A stretch of DNA of 64,000 nt from Alteromonas halophila. Lineage in GTDB: Bacteria; Pseudomonadota; Gammaproteobacteria; Enterobacterales; Alteromonadaceae. Each line of letters begins with the position of its first letter. The stretch's first letter is position 1. The DNA lies in the NCBI RefSeq assembly GCF_014651815.1, contig NZ_BMXP01000001.1, forward strand, positions 124,001-188,000. Reading direction: 5' to 3'. The notes below the pieces were generated by a model. The model did not search any database. It was not told the DNA's origin and saw only the letters and a program-made list of their open reading frames with translations. This document shows, piece after piece, positions 31,170-39,404 of this stretch. Both the position numbers and the translations under genes were made by a program.

Positions 31170-32118
31170 TTAAAGCATTTTTCATTTTTTTTACTTTATC
31201 TGAACTTAGTCTAAGTTTGTTTCTATTACTAAAGTCAAAAGCTTTATGCTCTGATGGTTTATCAATCTTTATATTATTTTTTACGAAAAAAGCGTACAAG
31301 GAATTTAGTACAAGCTTAGTGTTGGCTACTAAGTTTTCAAATTCAATCTGAAAAAATTTATCCTTGAGAATATTTTCTAAACTATTTTCTATATATCGCT
31401 CGCTATGAAATATTTGCCCGGCAATTTGTTCCATTACAGGTTTTGACTTTAGTTCCAAGTATTCCGGTGGTTTAATACCAAACCAATTCTCTACCGTTCC
31501 AAATAACTCTATACGAGACTGGTATGTAGATTGCTGCACGAAGAGTGGTTCCCTCTTGATATAAAGAAATACTGCACTTGGGAATAATTGGTGAAGCGTC
31601 TCAATCTGAAAATTTACTTTGTGCAGATTTTTAAATATCCAAGGTCTATCTTCCATAGTTTGTATCGCGCGCATAATTTTTACGATCTTTTCGTTGTCGA
31701 TACTGGATTTTTGAAATGTTTTTTCAAAGGCGTCCCAAGGAAACCAATGCTTCCAAAAATAGCCAAATTCGTGGGGGCCGGATAGTCCCTCTGTGTAACC
31801 CAAATTGGATTTATAAGATACATCCGCTTTAAAATTTAGATTATTTTGTAGTAGTAGTCCAGTTAAGGGTGCATTCCAGAATCTAGCCAAAAAGTTTGAC
31901 GGATATGCGAAATTAAATTGGTTGATCAAGAGTTGGTTAAGCAAAGTTGTACCAGATCGTTGTAAACCAATTATAAAAACAGGACTCGGCTCTGTACTAC
32001 TATTTATCTCCTTAATAATAGAACGATCTACCCCTTCCAATCTTGAGTTTATCTGGCGAAAATACTTTTCGATGAAAGTATTCTTTTTATATCTATCTTG
32101 TCTTTTTTGTTCTGACAT
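31153..32118 (-). CDS. Sulfotransferase family protein
   Basis: 321 residues. PVFIIGLQRSGTTLLNQLLI near residue 48 is the 5'-phosphosulfate-binding loop of PAPS-dependent sulfotransferases; VFLYIKREPLFVQQSTYQSR resembles the 3'-phosphate-binding segment. No signal peptide or membrane segment, so cytosolic. Shares one base with pseG upstream and overlaps the PLP-fold gene downstream. Context suggests sulfation of a flagellar glycan or its precursor, which is inference; very AT-rich compared with flanking fli genes. Confidence 0.8.
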   Translation of the reverse strand: MSEQKRQDRYKKNTFIEKYFRQINSRLEGVDRSIIKEINSSTEPSPVFIIGLQRSGTTLLNQLLINQFNFAYPSNFLARFWNAPLTGLLLQNNLNFKADVSYKSNLGYTEGLSGPHEFGYFWKHWFPWDAFEKTFQKSSIDNEKIVKIMRAIQTMEDRPWIFKNLHKVNFQIETLHQLFPSAVFLYIKREPLFVQQSTYQSRIELFGTVENWFGIKPPEYLELKSKPVMEQIAGQIFHSERYIENSLENILKDKFFQIEFENLVANTKLVLNSLYAFFVKNNIKIDKPSEHKAFDFSNRNKLRLSSDKVKKMKNALIAYYD

Positions 32119-33179
32119 TATGAATCTGAAATCAAATTATCAATCTTTTCTGTCACTTTCTCAACGCCATTGACAGCTACTACTTTGTTAAAATTTTTCA
32201 CCATTAAGGAATTGAGTCTATCTTTTTTGTAAGCAGCGATGTGCTTTAATAGTTCAAGATCTGTCATCAGATTTGTATCTTTAAGATGGTGTACAAGTTT
32301 TTGTTCGACACAAAATGCTACAGTTTTTCTTTCACGCTCACTTGAAGGACTTACGATTTGTAAGGTGTTGAGACAAGCTAACTCCCAGAGTGTCAGTCCA
32401 CCGGATGTCAAGGCATATTTAGCTTTTGCCATCAACTCGGGCATTTTAGTTGTATTGATATATAACGTAGCATCCATTTCTTTGTGGTCATCAATGTACA
32501 GTTTAATTGCGTCTAAATCGGGGTTTAAGGAACCGCATACTACAATTAGAGACCGAAATAGCTTGGTATTATTACCTAGTGCTTTTAGGTAGCGCAAAGT
32601 TTGACGGCTTACATCTGCTCCTCCAAAAAATAACAGACAGTTATCTTCTTTATCTGAAAATTGCTTAAGCCCGTCTTTTTGGAGCTTTGCATATGTATCA
32701 CTTAAGATTGCATATTGAGGTCCAAGTAAAAGCTTTGTGCGACTACCGACCTGATAATTCATCTGCAATGCTCTAATATTTTGGTTTAACACAATATCTG
32801 CAAGAAAGTCATATTTATCATCAAATGAAAAGTACATTAAACGTAAGCCATAATCGTTTCTAATTATCGACTGGAACTCTAGATCGTGAAGCTCAGGTGC
32901 ATCATGATCAATTATGAAAATCGTTTTTTCTCGCTGCCTATACCTTTTGAAGAAATTATATACTAGATCTGATTCTTTCTGATTTTTCTCAAATTGGACC
33001 ACTGTAAAACTATATCTAGTTAGATCGTCAGCTAAATCTTCAGTTAGATTTTTAGCTATAAAAAAGATCTGAAATCCTAAAGCTTGCAGTTTATGGGCAA
33101 GTAGTTTACAACGCAAAATATGGCCCGTACCAATTTTTGTATTTGCATCTGCTCTGAATATCGCTCTTTTACTCATCAA
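32118..33179 (-). CDS. pseG: PseG, UDP-sugar hydrolase of the pseudaminic acid pathway
   Basis: 353 residues, GT-B-like. IFRADANTKIGTGHILRCKL is the PseG N-terminal signature, LFFGGADVSRQTLRYLKAL and ALTSGGLTLWELACLNTLQI are the nucleotide-sugar part. It removes UDP from UDP-6-deoxy-AltdiNAc before condensation by PseI. Too short to be a PseG-PseH fusion, so the acetyltransferase step is not covered by it. Overlaps pseF by 4 bases. Confidence 0.93.
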   Translation of the reverse strand: MMSKRAIFRADANTKIGTGHILRCKLLAHKLQALGFQIFFIAKNLTEDLADDLTRYSFTVVQFEKNQKESDLVYNFFKRYRQREKTIFIIDHDAPELHDLEFQSIIRNDYGLRLMYFSFDDKYDFLADIVLNQNIRALQMNYQVGSRTKLLLGPQYAILSDTYAKLQKDGLKQFSDKEDNCLLFFGGADVSRQTLRYLKALGNNTKLFRSLIVVCGSLNPDLDAIKLYIDDHKEMDATLYINTTKMPELMAKAKYALTSGGLTLWELACLNTLQIVSPSSERERKTVAFCVEQKLVHHLKDTNLMTDLELLKHIAAYKKDRLNSLMVKNFNKVVAVNGVEKVTEKIDNLISDS

Positions 33180-33865
33180 GTAAGCTTTTCCCTGAGCGAA
33201 GAAAATTTTAATTTCGCTAATTTCAGATCTTCATAAGTATCTATATCTTGTACTTCTAACCGCTCTTTTTCTATAAAGCCACTGTTATTCATAAATAGCT
33301 TTTTTTGCTTTTTAAAACTTTCTGGATTGAACCAATACCATTGTCCTGCATCGTGATAAACTTTTTGCAAATCTTGTGAGCGTGAACGTAAATACTTAGG
33401 CCATATCATTTCAATTTTTTCTTTATCACTGATTTTTAACCCTCTCCAAATTGGATAGTCAAAGGAAACTACGGGAAAAACAGAATCTAAATTTTGTAGT
33501 TTAATCTTTTTCAACCCATCGTTAATATCTGCTTGCTGAGCTAAGACAGCAGTTGGGTATATACAGCAAACCCAATCGAACTTACTCCTATAATTATCTA
33601 AAACCTCAGCTATACAATCTGCAGTAGTTGCAAGGTCATTTGCATTATCCTTTGAACGAAGAAAAGGAACACTTGCTCCACAATCTTGTGCTATTTTTGC
33701 TACTTCTTCGTCCTCTGTGGAAACCATAATCTCATCAAAAAGCCCTGATTCTACTGCTAATTCAATAACATATGAAATCATTGGCTTTCCCAGAAAGTCT
33801 CTAATATTCTTTCGTGGAATACGTTTGCTTCCACCGCGTGCCGGTATTATGCATAAATTGCTCAT
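33176..33865 (-). CDS. pseF: Pseudaminic acid cytidylyltransferase PseF
   Basis: 229 residues. CIIPARGGSKRIPRKNIRDF is the CTP-binding loop of the CMP-sugar synthetases; DEIMVSTEDEEVAKIAQDCG and CCIYPTAVLAQQ continue the PseF pattern. It activates pseudaminic acid with CTP for transfer to flagellin. Overlaps pseC by 4 bases and pseG by 4 bases. A broken second pseF copy lies at 35315-35490. Confidence 0.95.
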   Translation of the reverse strand: MSNLCIIPARGGSKRIPRKNIRDFLGKPMISYVIELAVESGLFDEIMVSTEDEEVAKIAQDCGASVPFLRSKDNANDLATTADCIAEVLDNYRSKFDWVCCIYPTAVLAQQADINDGLKKIKLQNLDSVFPVVSFDYPIWRGLKISDKEKIEMIWPKYLRSRSQDLQKVYHDAGQWYWFNPESFKKQKKLFMNNSGFIEKERLEVQDIDTYEDLKLAKLKFSSLREKLT

Positions 33866-35097
33866 CTGTAATAATCCTCAAGTGCTCCAATCACATATTC
33901 CTGATCTTCTTCACTGAGTGTTGGGAACATCGGTAAACTTAAACAGCCGTTATAGTAAGATTCAGCATTCGGACAATCCCCTAGCGACCATCCAAGTTGG
34001 CGATAATAGGGCATTAAATGAATTGGTATATAGTGAATCTGAACAAAGATTTTATGTTCTCTCAAGTGATTGTATAAACCTAATCGATCTTCTACTTCTA
34101 TAACGTATAGGTGATATGCATGCCCGGCGACTATACCGGATTGACTTTTTACAAAACTTTTATGTTCAAACGCATTGAAATATCGTTCGGCTATAGCTCG
34201 TCTCTTCTCTAATCCTTCGTTAGCCCTACTAAGTTGGCTCAAACCTAAAGCGGCTTGAAAATCTGTTAATCTATAATTGTAACCCAACTCTTGCATCTCC
34301 ATGTACCATGCTGGGTATTCCTGATTTGTTGTTGGCTGGTCGCCGATGGCAATATCAATCGAATTTTGAAAATCGTTCACATTTTTTGTGATGCCGTGTG
34401 TTCGCAACATCAGGAGCTTTTTATATAATGCTTTATCATTAGTAGTGATCATTCCTCCTTCTCCTGCGGCGATGTGCTTTACAGGGTGAAATGAAAAAAT
34501 AGCTAAATCCGAAAATTTCCCATTTCCGCAATATTGCTTATTACCACTAGTATCACAAAAAAAACCTCCAGGTGAGTGGCAAGAATCCTCAATAATCCAT
34601 AAATCGAATTCATTTGCCAGATCCCTAAATGCTTCCATATCGACTGCTCTGCCGGCAAAGTCTACCGGAATTATTCCTTTATAAGTCCCTTTTGGTGAAG
34701 CGTCTAAAAGTGCTCTAACGTGATTAATGTCTAGCAAATAGTTATCAGGATCAATATCGGCAAAAACTACTTCTCCTCCGCAATACTGAACACAATTAGC
34801 TGAAGCAGCGAAGGTGATAGGGGTTGTAATCACTTTATCGCCTTCTTTTACATCCAACGCTAGGCAGGTTAAATGAAGTGCAGCTGTGCCATTAGAAACC
34901 GCCACTGCAAACTCTGCTCCTACATATTTTGCGAAAGCATCTTCAAACTCTTTGCTCCTCGGCCCCTGCGTTAAGTAATCTGACCTTAACGCTTCTACGA
35001 CTGACTGAATATCTTCTTCTGTGATATTTTGTTTGCCGTAAGGTATTGGCCATTGATGATTGATACTTGGAGGTTCTATATTTTTATTTGACGCCAT
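33862..35097 (-). CDS. pseC: UDP-4-amino-4,6-dideoxy-AltNAc transaminase PseC
   Basis: 411 residues, slightly longer than the 370-390 usual. IPYGKQNITEEDIQSVVEAL, VSNGTAALHLTCLALDVKEG and FSFHPVKHIAAGEGGMITT with PLP lysine Lys207 are PseC/DegT signatures. It aminates C4 of the PseB product using glutamate. First gene of the reverse-strand block pseC-pseF-pseG-sulfotransferase-PLP-fold; the last four junctions overlap, so one transcript is likely. AT-rich composition differs from pseB, its pathway partner. Confidence 0.94.
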   Translation of the reverse strand: MASNKNIEPPSINHQWPIPYGKQNITEEDIQSVVEALRSDYLTQGPRSKEFEDAFAKYVGAEFAVAVSNGTAALHLTCLALDVKEGDKVITTPITFAASANCVQYCGGEVVFADIDPDNYLLDINHVRALLDASPKGTYKGIIPVDFAGRAVDMEAFRDLANEFDLWIIEDSCHSPGGFFCDTSGNKQYCGNGKFSDLAIFSFHPVKHIAAGEGGMITTNDKALYKKLLMLRTHGITKNVNDFQNSIDIAIGDQPTTNQEYPAWYMEMQELGYNYRLTDFQAALGLSQLSRANEGLEKRRAIAERYFNAFEHKSFVKSQSGIVAGHAYHLYVIEVEDRLGLYNHLREHKIFVQIHYIPIHLMPYYRQLGWSLGDCPNAESYYNGCLSLPMFPTLSEEDQEYVIGALEDYYR

Positions 35098-35314
35098 GAC
35101 TTATAGCCTACTTTTCTATCTTAAGCTTAACAAAATGCATTTAGTTGTTTTAAAAAATTTTAATTTTCTAAACTTTTTTTTGGGGAAAAAGGTCACTCCC
35201 TACGCCATCAGCAATATTATCATCGATACAATCAGAAGTGCGTTTCATTGACTAATTAAGCGAAACTTTTCAGCATCAAGAAATTAAGTGCGTTGATTCG
35301 TAAAAAACAACGTT

Positions 35315-35490
35315 CGCAACCCGGGCAATCTCATCGTCGTCGGTGGAGACCACAACAACATCCACGGCACCGCTTTCCAGAGCCGCATGAATAGAGTGCG
35401 CAAGCATTGGCTTTTACCACTAAAGTTGCGAATGTTTTTTCTGGGAATGCGCTTACTGCCGCCGCGGGCGGGAATGATGGCTATATTCAT
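35315..35490 (-). pseudogene. pseF: Truncated, frameshifted second pseF
   Basis: From the ATG at 35490, MNIAIIPARGGSKRIPRKNI then RNFSGK is a clear PseF start; two extra bases (A-run) shift the frame, after which PMLAHSIHAALESGAVDVVV and VSTDDDEIARVA continue PseF up to about 35315, where similarity stops. About 58 of roughly 230 codons remain. It overlaps the glycosyltransferase stop by 4 bases, as a functional downstream gene would. It differs from the intact pseF and is less AT-rich, so it looks like the remnant of the resident gene. Confidence 0.88.
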
Positions 35491-36620
35491 ACAGTCTTCT
35501 GTGTCGTTTCATCGCCAGGTAAGTCTGACGGTAAGGTTGAGAGCATTTTTTCCAACCTGCAAAGCCAGGTATGGTGCCGAAATACCTGTTGACGCGCCTG
35601 AGTACGTCGCCGGTCATAGTCTTTATCGTCAATGCCGGCAAAAAATTGAGCCGGGGTGACAACCCCACTGCCCATAGTCTGGTTTACATAGGGACAGTCT
35701 ACCGCCACAACCGGTGTTCCCATGGCCAGTGGATAAACCACGCGCTCGTGTAAACCTCGTTCAAAACCGGGTGAGTGGTGAACTACAAAGCGGGCCGTTG
35801 ACATCGCAGTTAATAAATCGTCAAACGGCAGACCGGCTGAATAGTGATGACGTGGCGCGACCGATTGATATTTTTCACTTTGACGACCGACCACCGTAAG
35901 CGTTACGTCCTCTGCGTCAAAGTAGTGTAAACGGGCTTCTCGTTGTTTTGCCCGCAAGTATTTGTCAACCAGTATACACAGCTTCAAAACATGCTTGTCG
36001 AGCCCGAGTCGCGCCGGTTTACCTGCCGCAGGCAGCACACAGATGACCTCCATAAAGCGCGATACAGACGTACACTGCTCTATGGCATAGCCCAGGTTAT
36101 CCCAGCATGACGCAAGTTGTTTGTGGTAATAGTTTTTATCAATGTAGGAAGCAGGAAAAAGTACCGTATCGTGTTTGTATTCGGTGGCGGTCTGGCTATA
36201 CCGGTTTGTTTTCGCGCTGCTTATTGCATGGGCAAAATATTCTGCTTTGAAGCCACAGAGTGACGCGAACTGGACATGCTCCTGATCAATACAAAGTAAC
36301 CTGACCTTCATGCCCCAGATGCGCCGGAGTACGTGAATAGGGTGATCAACGCAAAAGACGTAAATTGGAATACTGGGCGCGAGCGCGCACACATCGGTAC
36401 CATCTGGCCACTTTCCAAGTCCTACGCCATTAAAACTTATGACAAAATCAAACGAAGACAGCGAGGGTAACGTTTCGAGGCCGGCTTTCAGCGTGTCTGG
36501 CGACTCAGCGTTTAGCAGTGCCGTATCGATCGCCATTTGCTTAAGGTCTGCAATAATCCCTGCTAAAAAATGTGAGACAACCCCATACTGATTCTGGCCG
36601 GTAAGTAAAAGTGCATGCAT
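35487..36620 (-). CDS. Glycosyltransferase-like protein (CgeB/GT-B type)
   Basis: 377 residues without signal peptide. MHALLLTGQNQYGVVSHFLA, VISFNGVGLGKWPDGTDV, IPIYVFCVDHPIHVLRRIWG and HHSPGFERGLHERVVYPLAM followed by GTPVVAVDCPYV resemble the CgeB/DUF3880-type GT-B transferases, with the C-terminal nucleotide-sugar pocket around ERGLHERV. Acceptor and donor are unknown. Its base composition matches the flagellar genes, not the AT-rich pse block. It is divergent from the third flagellin and was probably cotranscribed with the now broken pseF. Confidence 0.7.
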   Translation of the reverse strand: MHALLLTGQNQYGVVSHFLAGIIADLKQMAIDTALLNAESPDTLKAGLETLPSLSSFDFVISFNGVGLGKWPDGTDVCALAPSIPIYVFCVDHPIHVLRRIWGMKVRLLCIDQEHVQFASLCGFKAEYFAHAISSAKTNRYSQTATEYKHDTVLFPASYIDKNYYHKQLASCWDNLGYAIEQCTSVSRFMEVICVLPAAGKPARLGLDKHVLKLCILVDKYLRAKQREARLHYFDAEDVTLTVVGRQSEKYQSVAPRHHYSAGLPFDDLLTAMSTARFVVHHSPGFERGLHERVVYPLAMGTPVVAVDCPYVNQTMGSGVVTPAQFFAGIDDKDYDRRRTQARQQVFRHHTWLCRLEKMLSTLPSDLPGDETTQKTV

Positions 36621-36740
36621 AAGAAAGCGTTAGTCACTTTTTTATTTGATTGTGATGATAATAACAGCCTCCATGCGTATAAGTGAGTGCTGTGAGGTAT
36701 AAATTTTCATACACAATGCAGGCCGTCAGTTGCTTACTAA

Positions 36741-36757
36741 TTGGTCAGTGTTCTGCT
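36741..36757 (+). promoter_or_regulatory. Probable sigma-54 promoter of the third flagellin
   Basis: TTGGTCAGTGTTCTGCT: GG and GC ten bases apart with TTGG and CTGC cores; a start near 36768 would be 22 bases before the ATG. No sigma-28-type TAAA-N15-GCCGATAA is visible in the same gap. Confidence 0.6.
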
Positions 36758-36789
36758 AAGCTTACGTAAGGTCTAAATAGAGGTGGCGT

Positions 36790-37593
36790 ATGTTCGAGAT
36801 CAATGGTCCACAGTCCAATTCGTCTTTACTGAACCAGGTTCAGCAAAAGCGTGAGACACTGTTTGAGCAGCTGTCCAGTGGTCAGCGCGTGAACAGTGCC
36901 GCTGATGGCGCTGCGGCGCAGCAGATTATCGACCGACTGACGTCGCAGGTCGAAGGCAATCGTCAGGCAATCAGTAATGCCTACGATGGTATATCACTGG
37001 CGCAGATAGCTGAAGGCGGACTTGAAGGCATTAATCAGGACGCTGAGCGGATCCGGGAACTGACATTGCAGGCAGGCAACGGCGCGCTTAACAACGCCGA
37101 CCGTCAGGCCATTCAGTCTGAAATAACTCAGTTGCAGGACAATATTTCTCAAACCATTGAGCAAACCAACATTGGCGGAAAGCCGCTGTTGTCGCAGGAT
37201 TCTGAGATCCAGTTTCAGGTTGGCGCTAATCCGGGACAGTCTGTCGGGGTCCAAACCCAGGATGTCGGCAGTCAACTCAGTAACCTGTTGTCCGTTGACC
37301 TTACCGGCGGCACCAGCGTGGAAGATGCCCTGAATGCCGCAGATGAGGCGATTCAGACTATTGGTGGCGCGCGTTCTGATTTAGGTGCCGTGCAAAACCG
37401 TTTTGAGAGTACCGCACGTTCGTTATCAGACGCTGATATTAATGCCGCGCAAGCGCGCAGCCGAATTCAGGATACTGACTTCGCGCAGGCTGTGTCTGAA
37501 CAGGTCGCTAATGATGTGCGGGGGCAGGCAGCATTGACCGTGCAGTCACAAGCCAATCAGCAACAGGGTCAGGTGCTGGCGCTGCTCAATTAA
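36790..37593 (+). CDS. Divergent third flagellin
   Basis: 267 residues. Flagellin core features are kept (LFEQLSSGQRVNSAADGAAA, DGISLAQIAEGGLEGINQDA, GARSDLGAVQNRFESTARSL, RIQDTDFAQAVSEQVANDV), but the usual N-terminal NTN segment is replaced by MFEINGPQSNSSLLNQVQQK and the C-terminus ends QQGQVLALLN. It is clearly different from the two tandem flagellins. The gene stands alone between the glycosyltransferase and flrA, behind a sigma-54-type promoter. Could be a minor filament subunit or a hook-proximal flagellin. Confidence 0.93.
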   Translation: MFEINGPQSNSSLLNQVQQKRETLFEQLSSGQRVNSAADGAAAQQIIDRLTSQVEGNRQAISNAYDGISLAQIAEGGLEGINQDAERIRELTLQAGNGALNNADRQAIQSEITQLQDNISQTIEQTNIGGKPLLSQDSEIQFQVGANPGQSVGVQTQDVGSQLSNLLSVDLTGGTSVEDALNAADEAIQTIGGARSDLGAVQNRFESTARSLSDADINAAQARSRIQDTDFAQAVSEQVANDVRGQAALTVQSQANQQQGQVLALLN

Positions 37594-37600
37594 CAACACT

Positions 37601-37622
37601 GGTGGCGGGGCTACCTGCCACC
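37601..37622 (+). terminator. Hairpin after the third flagellin
   Basis: GGTGGCGGG-GCTA-CCTGCCACC forms nine pairs with one G-T. No T tract follows, so it may be an RNA-stabilising or weak terminating structure. Confidence 0.45.
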
Positions 37623-37813
37623 CATTAAGGCTCTGCATCTTCCCAGGCGCATCGTGACATTTACCGAGTGCTTGCTGGTCAATTATTCTGCGTTTTCAAA
37701 GGCTGAGACTTTATTTGTTCCTATTCTGTTAAACAGCAGTTGCGCTTGGATCTTTTACCGTTACAATTCATAGATGCGATAAACTATTATAAATAAAACG
37801 CGCAATCGGGGAA

Positions 37814-39268
37814 TTGATGAAGGACATTCTGCTTGTTAGTGATAACAGCGACCTAATCAAAAATTTAAGTACCATCATTACGTTTTTGGGCGAAAGTTGT
37901 CAGTCGCGCACGTTGTCCGACTGCCAGTCCTTTCTTGATACCTCCGAAACGGAGGCTGTGCTGATTGATTATGCTAATCCCGAGCAGGTTAAGACGTTGG
38001 TCTCGGATTATCCGCACATTGCCTTTGTGGCCGTGAGTGACCAAAGTGTCGAAGTCGTCGCCGAACGCAATCTTGTCAGTGCAATCACACTGCCCATTAC
38101 CTACCCTGTGTTAACCCAGGCGATACACCGCTGTCAGGAATATGGCAGACAGCGACCGGACAAGCGTTCGGCCAGTGGGACCAAAACCCGGTTATTTCGC
38201 AGTCTGGTCGGTAAATCCGGGCAAATTCAGGTGGTCAGACGCCTGATCGAGCAGGTTGCACCTACAGACGCAACGGTACTTATCCTCGGCGAGTCGGGCA
38301 CCGGCAAAGAAGTGGTAGCCCGCAACGTACATTTTCTGTCTGCCCGTCGTGAAGGGCCGTTTATTCCGGTCAATTGCGGTGCCATTCCCGGTGAATTGCT
38401 GGAAAGCGAGTTATTCGGCCACGAAAAGGGCGCATTTACCGGTGCCATCGGGTCGCGCAAAGGACGGTTTGAACTGGCTGAAGGCGGCACTCTGTTTCTC
38501 GATGAAATTGGTGACATGCCCATGCAAATGCAGGTCAAGTTACTGCGCGTACTACAGGAGCGCACGTTCGAACGGGTGGGCGGAAATCGTGCCATGCAGT
38601 GCGATGTGAGAATTATTGCGGCTACCCACCGTGACCTCGAGGCGATGATCAACGAAGATAAATTTCGTGAAGATCTCTACTACCGACTGAATGTGTTTCC
38701 TATCGACAGCCCAGCGTTGCGGCAACGACGCGATGACATTCCCCTGTTGCTTCAGGAGCTGAACAGCCGTATCCAGGGCGAGGGTGTCGATGGGGTTCGC
38801 TTTACTGAATCGGCCATTGCATCACTGATGGAACACGACTGGGCAGGGAATGTACGGGAACTGTCGAACCTGGTTGAGCGTTTGTCTATTTTGTATCCTG
38901 GCGATATTGTTGATATTCAGGATTTGCCGGAAAAGTATCAGTACGGTGATATTAAAGCCTACACGCCAGATTATCCGGAAGAGCTGCTAGAGCGTGAAGC
39001 GTTTAATGAGCTGTTTGCTGAATCTGCGGCGCAGGAACAAGCCAAAGAGGGCAACGGGCAGGAAGGACAACAATATTCGTCGGCTCTGCCCGAAGAAGGC
39101 GTTAACCTTAAAGAATATCTGTCTGAGCTTGAGATTGATATGATACGCCAGGCGCTGGAGCAGCAGGATTGGGTCGTAGCCCGGGCGGCTGACCGGCTTG
39201 GAATGCGTCGTACGACACTGGTTGAAAAGATGCGCAAGTACGACATTCAGCGCATAGAAGAAAGCTGA
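37814..39268 (+). CDS. flrA: Master flagellar regulator FlrA (FleQ-type sigma-54 activator)
   Basis: 484 residues. Residues about 4-115 are the FleQ-type N-terminal domain (degenerate receiver), about 135-370 the AAA+ domain with Walker A GESGTGKE (159-166), GAFTGA for sigma-54 contact and [10 protein letters not shown], and the C-terminus a Fis-type helix-turn-helix ([20 protein letters not shown]). It starts the flagellar hierarchy by activating flrBC and other sigma-54 promoters. It has no visible sigma-54 element upstream, in line with a vegetative promoter. Position before flrBC is standard. Confidence 0.96.
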   Translation: MMKDILLVSDNSDLIKNLSTIITFLGESCQSRTLSDCQSFLDTSETEAVLIDYANPEQVKTLVSDYPHIAFVAVSDQSVEVVAERNLVSAITLPITYPVLTQAIHRCQEYGRQRPDKRSASGTKTRLFRSLVGKSGQIQVVRRLIEQVAPTDATVLILGESGTGKEVVARNVHFLSARREGPFIPVNCGAIPGELLESELFGHEKGAFTGAIGSRKGRFELAEGGTLFLDEIGDMPMQMQVKLLRVLQERTFERVGGNRAMQCDVRIIAATHRDLEAMINEDKFREDLYYRLNVFPIDSPALRQRRDDIPLLLQELNSRIQGEGVDGVRFTESAIASLMEHDWAGNVRELSNLVERLSILYPGDIVDIQDLPEKYQYGDIKAYTPDYPEELLEREAFNELFAESAAQEQAKEGNGQEGQQYSSALPEEGVNLKEYLSELEIDMIRQALEQQDWVVARAADRLGMRRTTLVEKMRKYDIQRIEES

Positions 39269-39341
39269 GTTGTCAGAGAATTGACAGCAGTCCTGCAGAA
39301 AAATCTCCCCTTAACTCACTGTATTTTATAAGAATGTAAAG

Positions 39342-39358
39342 CTGGCACAAGACCTGCT
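39342..39358 (+). promoter_or_regulatory. Sigma-54 promoter of flrBC
   Basis: CTGGCACAAGACCTGCT: GG-N10-GC exact, near-consensus -24. The start site near 39369 lies downstream of the ATG at 39363, which decides the flrB start in favour of 39405. Confidence 0.8.
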
Positions 39359-39404
39359 TTATGTGTGTCAGATACGATTCCGTCTGCTTTTTGACGAGGA
39401 CAGC

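Noticed and set aside
35284..35490. Intact 68-residue protein at the pseF stub
   Set aside because: Only the first 26 residues are PseF-like; the rest is an out-of-frame reading of PseF, so it is a frameshifted remnant.
37650..37672. CTGGTCAATTATTCTGC-like sigma-54 site before flrA
   Set aside because: GG to GC spacing is eleven, which does not suit sigma-54; flrA orthologues use vegetative promoters.
39363..39404. Upstream ATG start for flrB
   Set aside because: It lies before the transcription start expected from the sigma-54 element, and the ATG at 39405 has a ribosome site.
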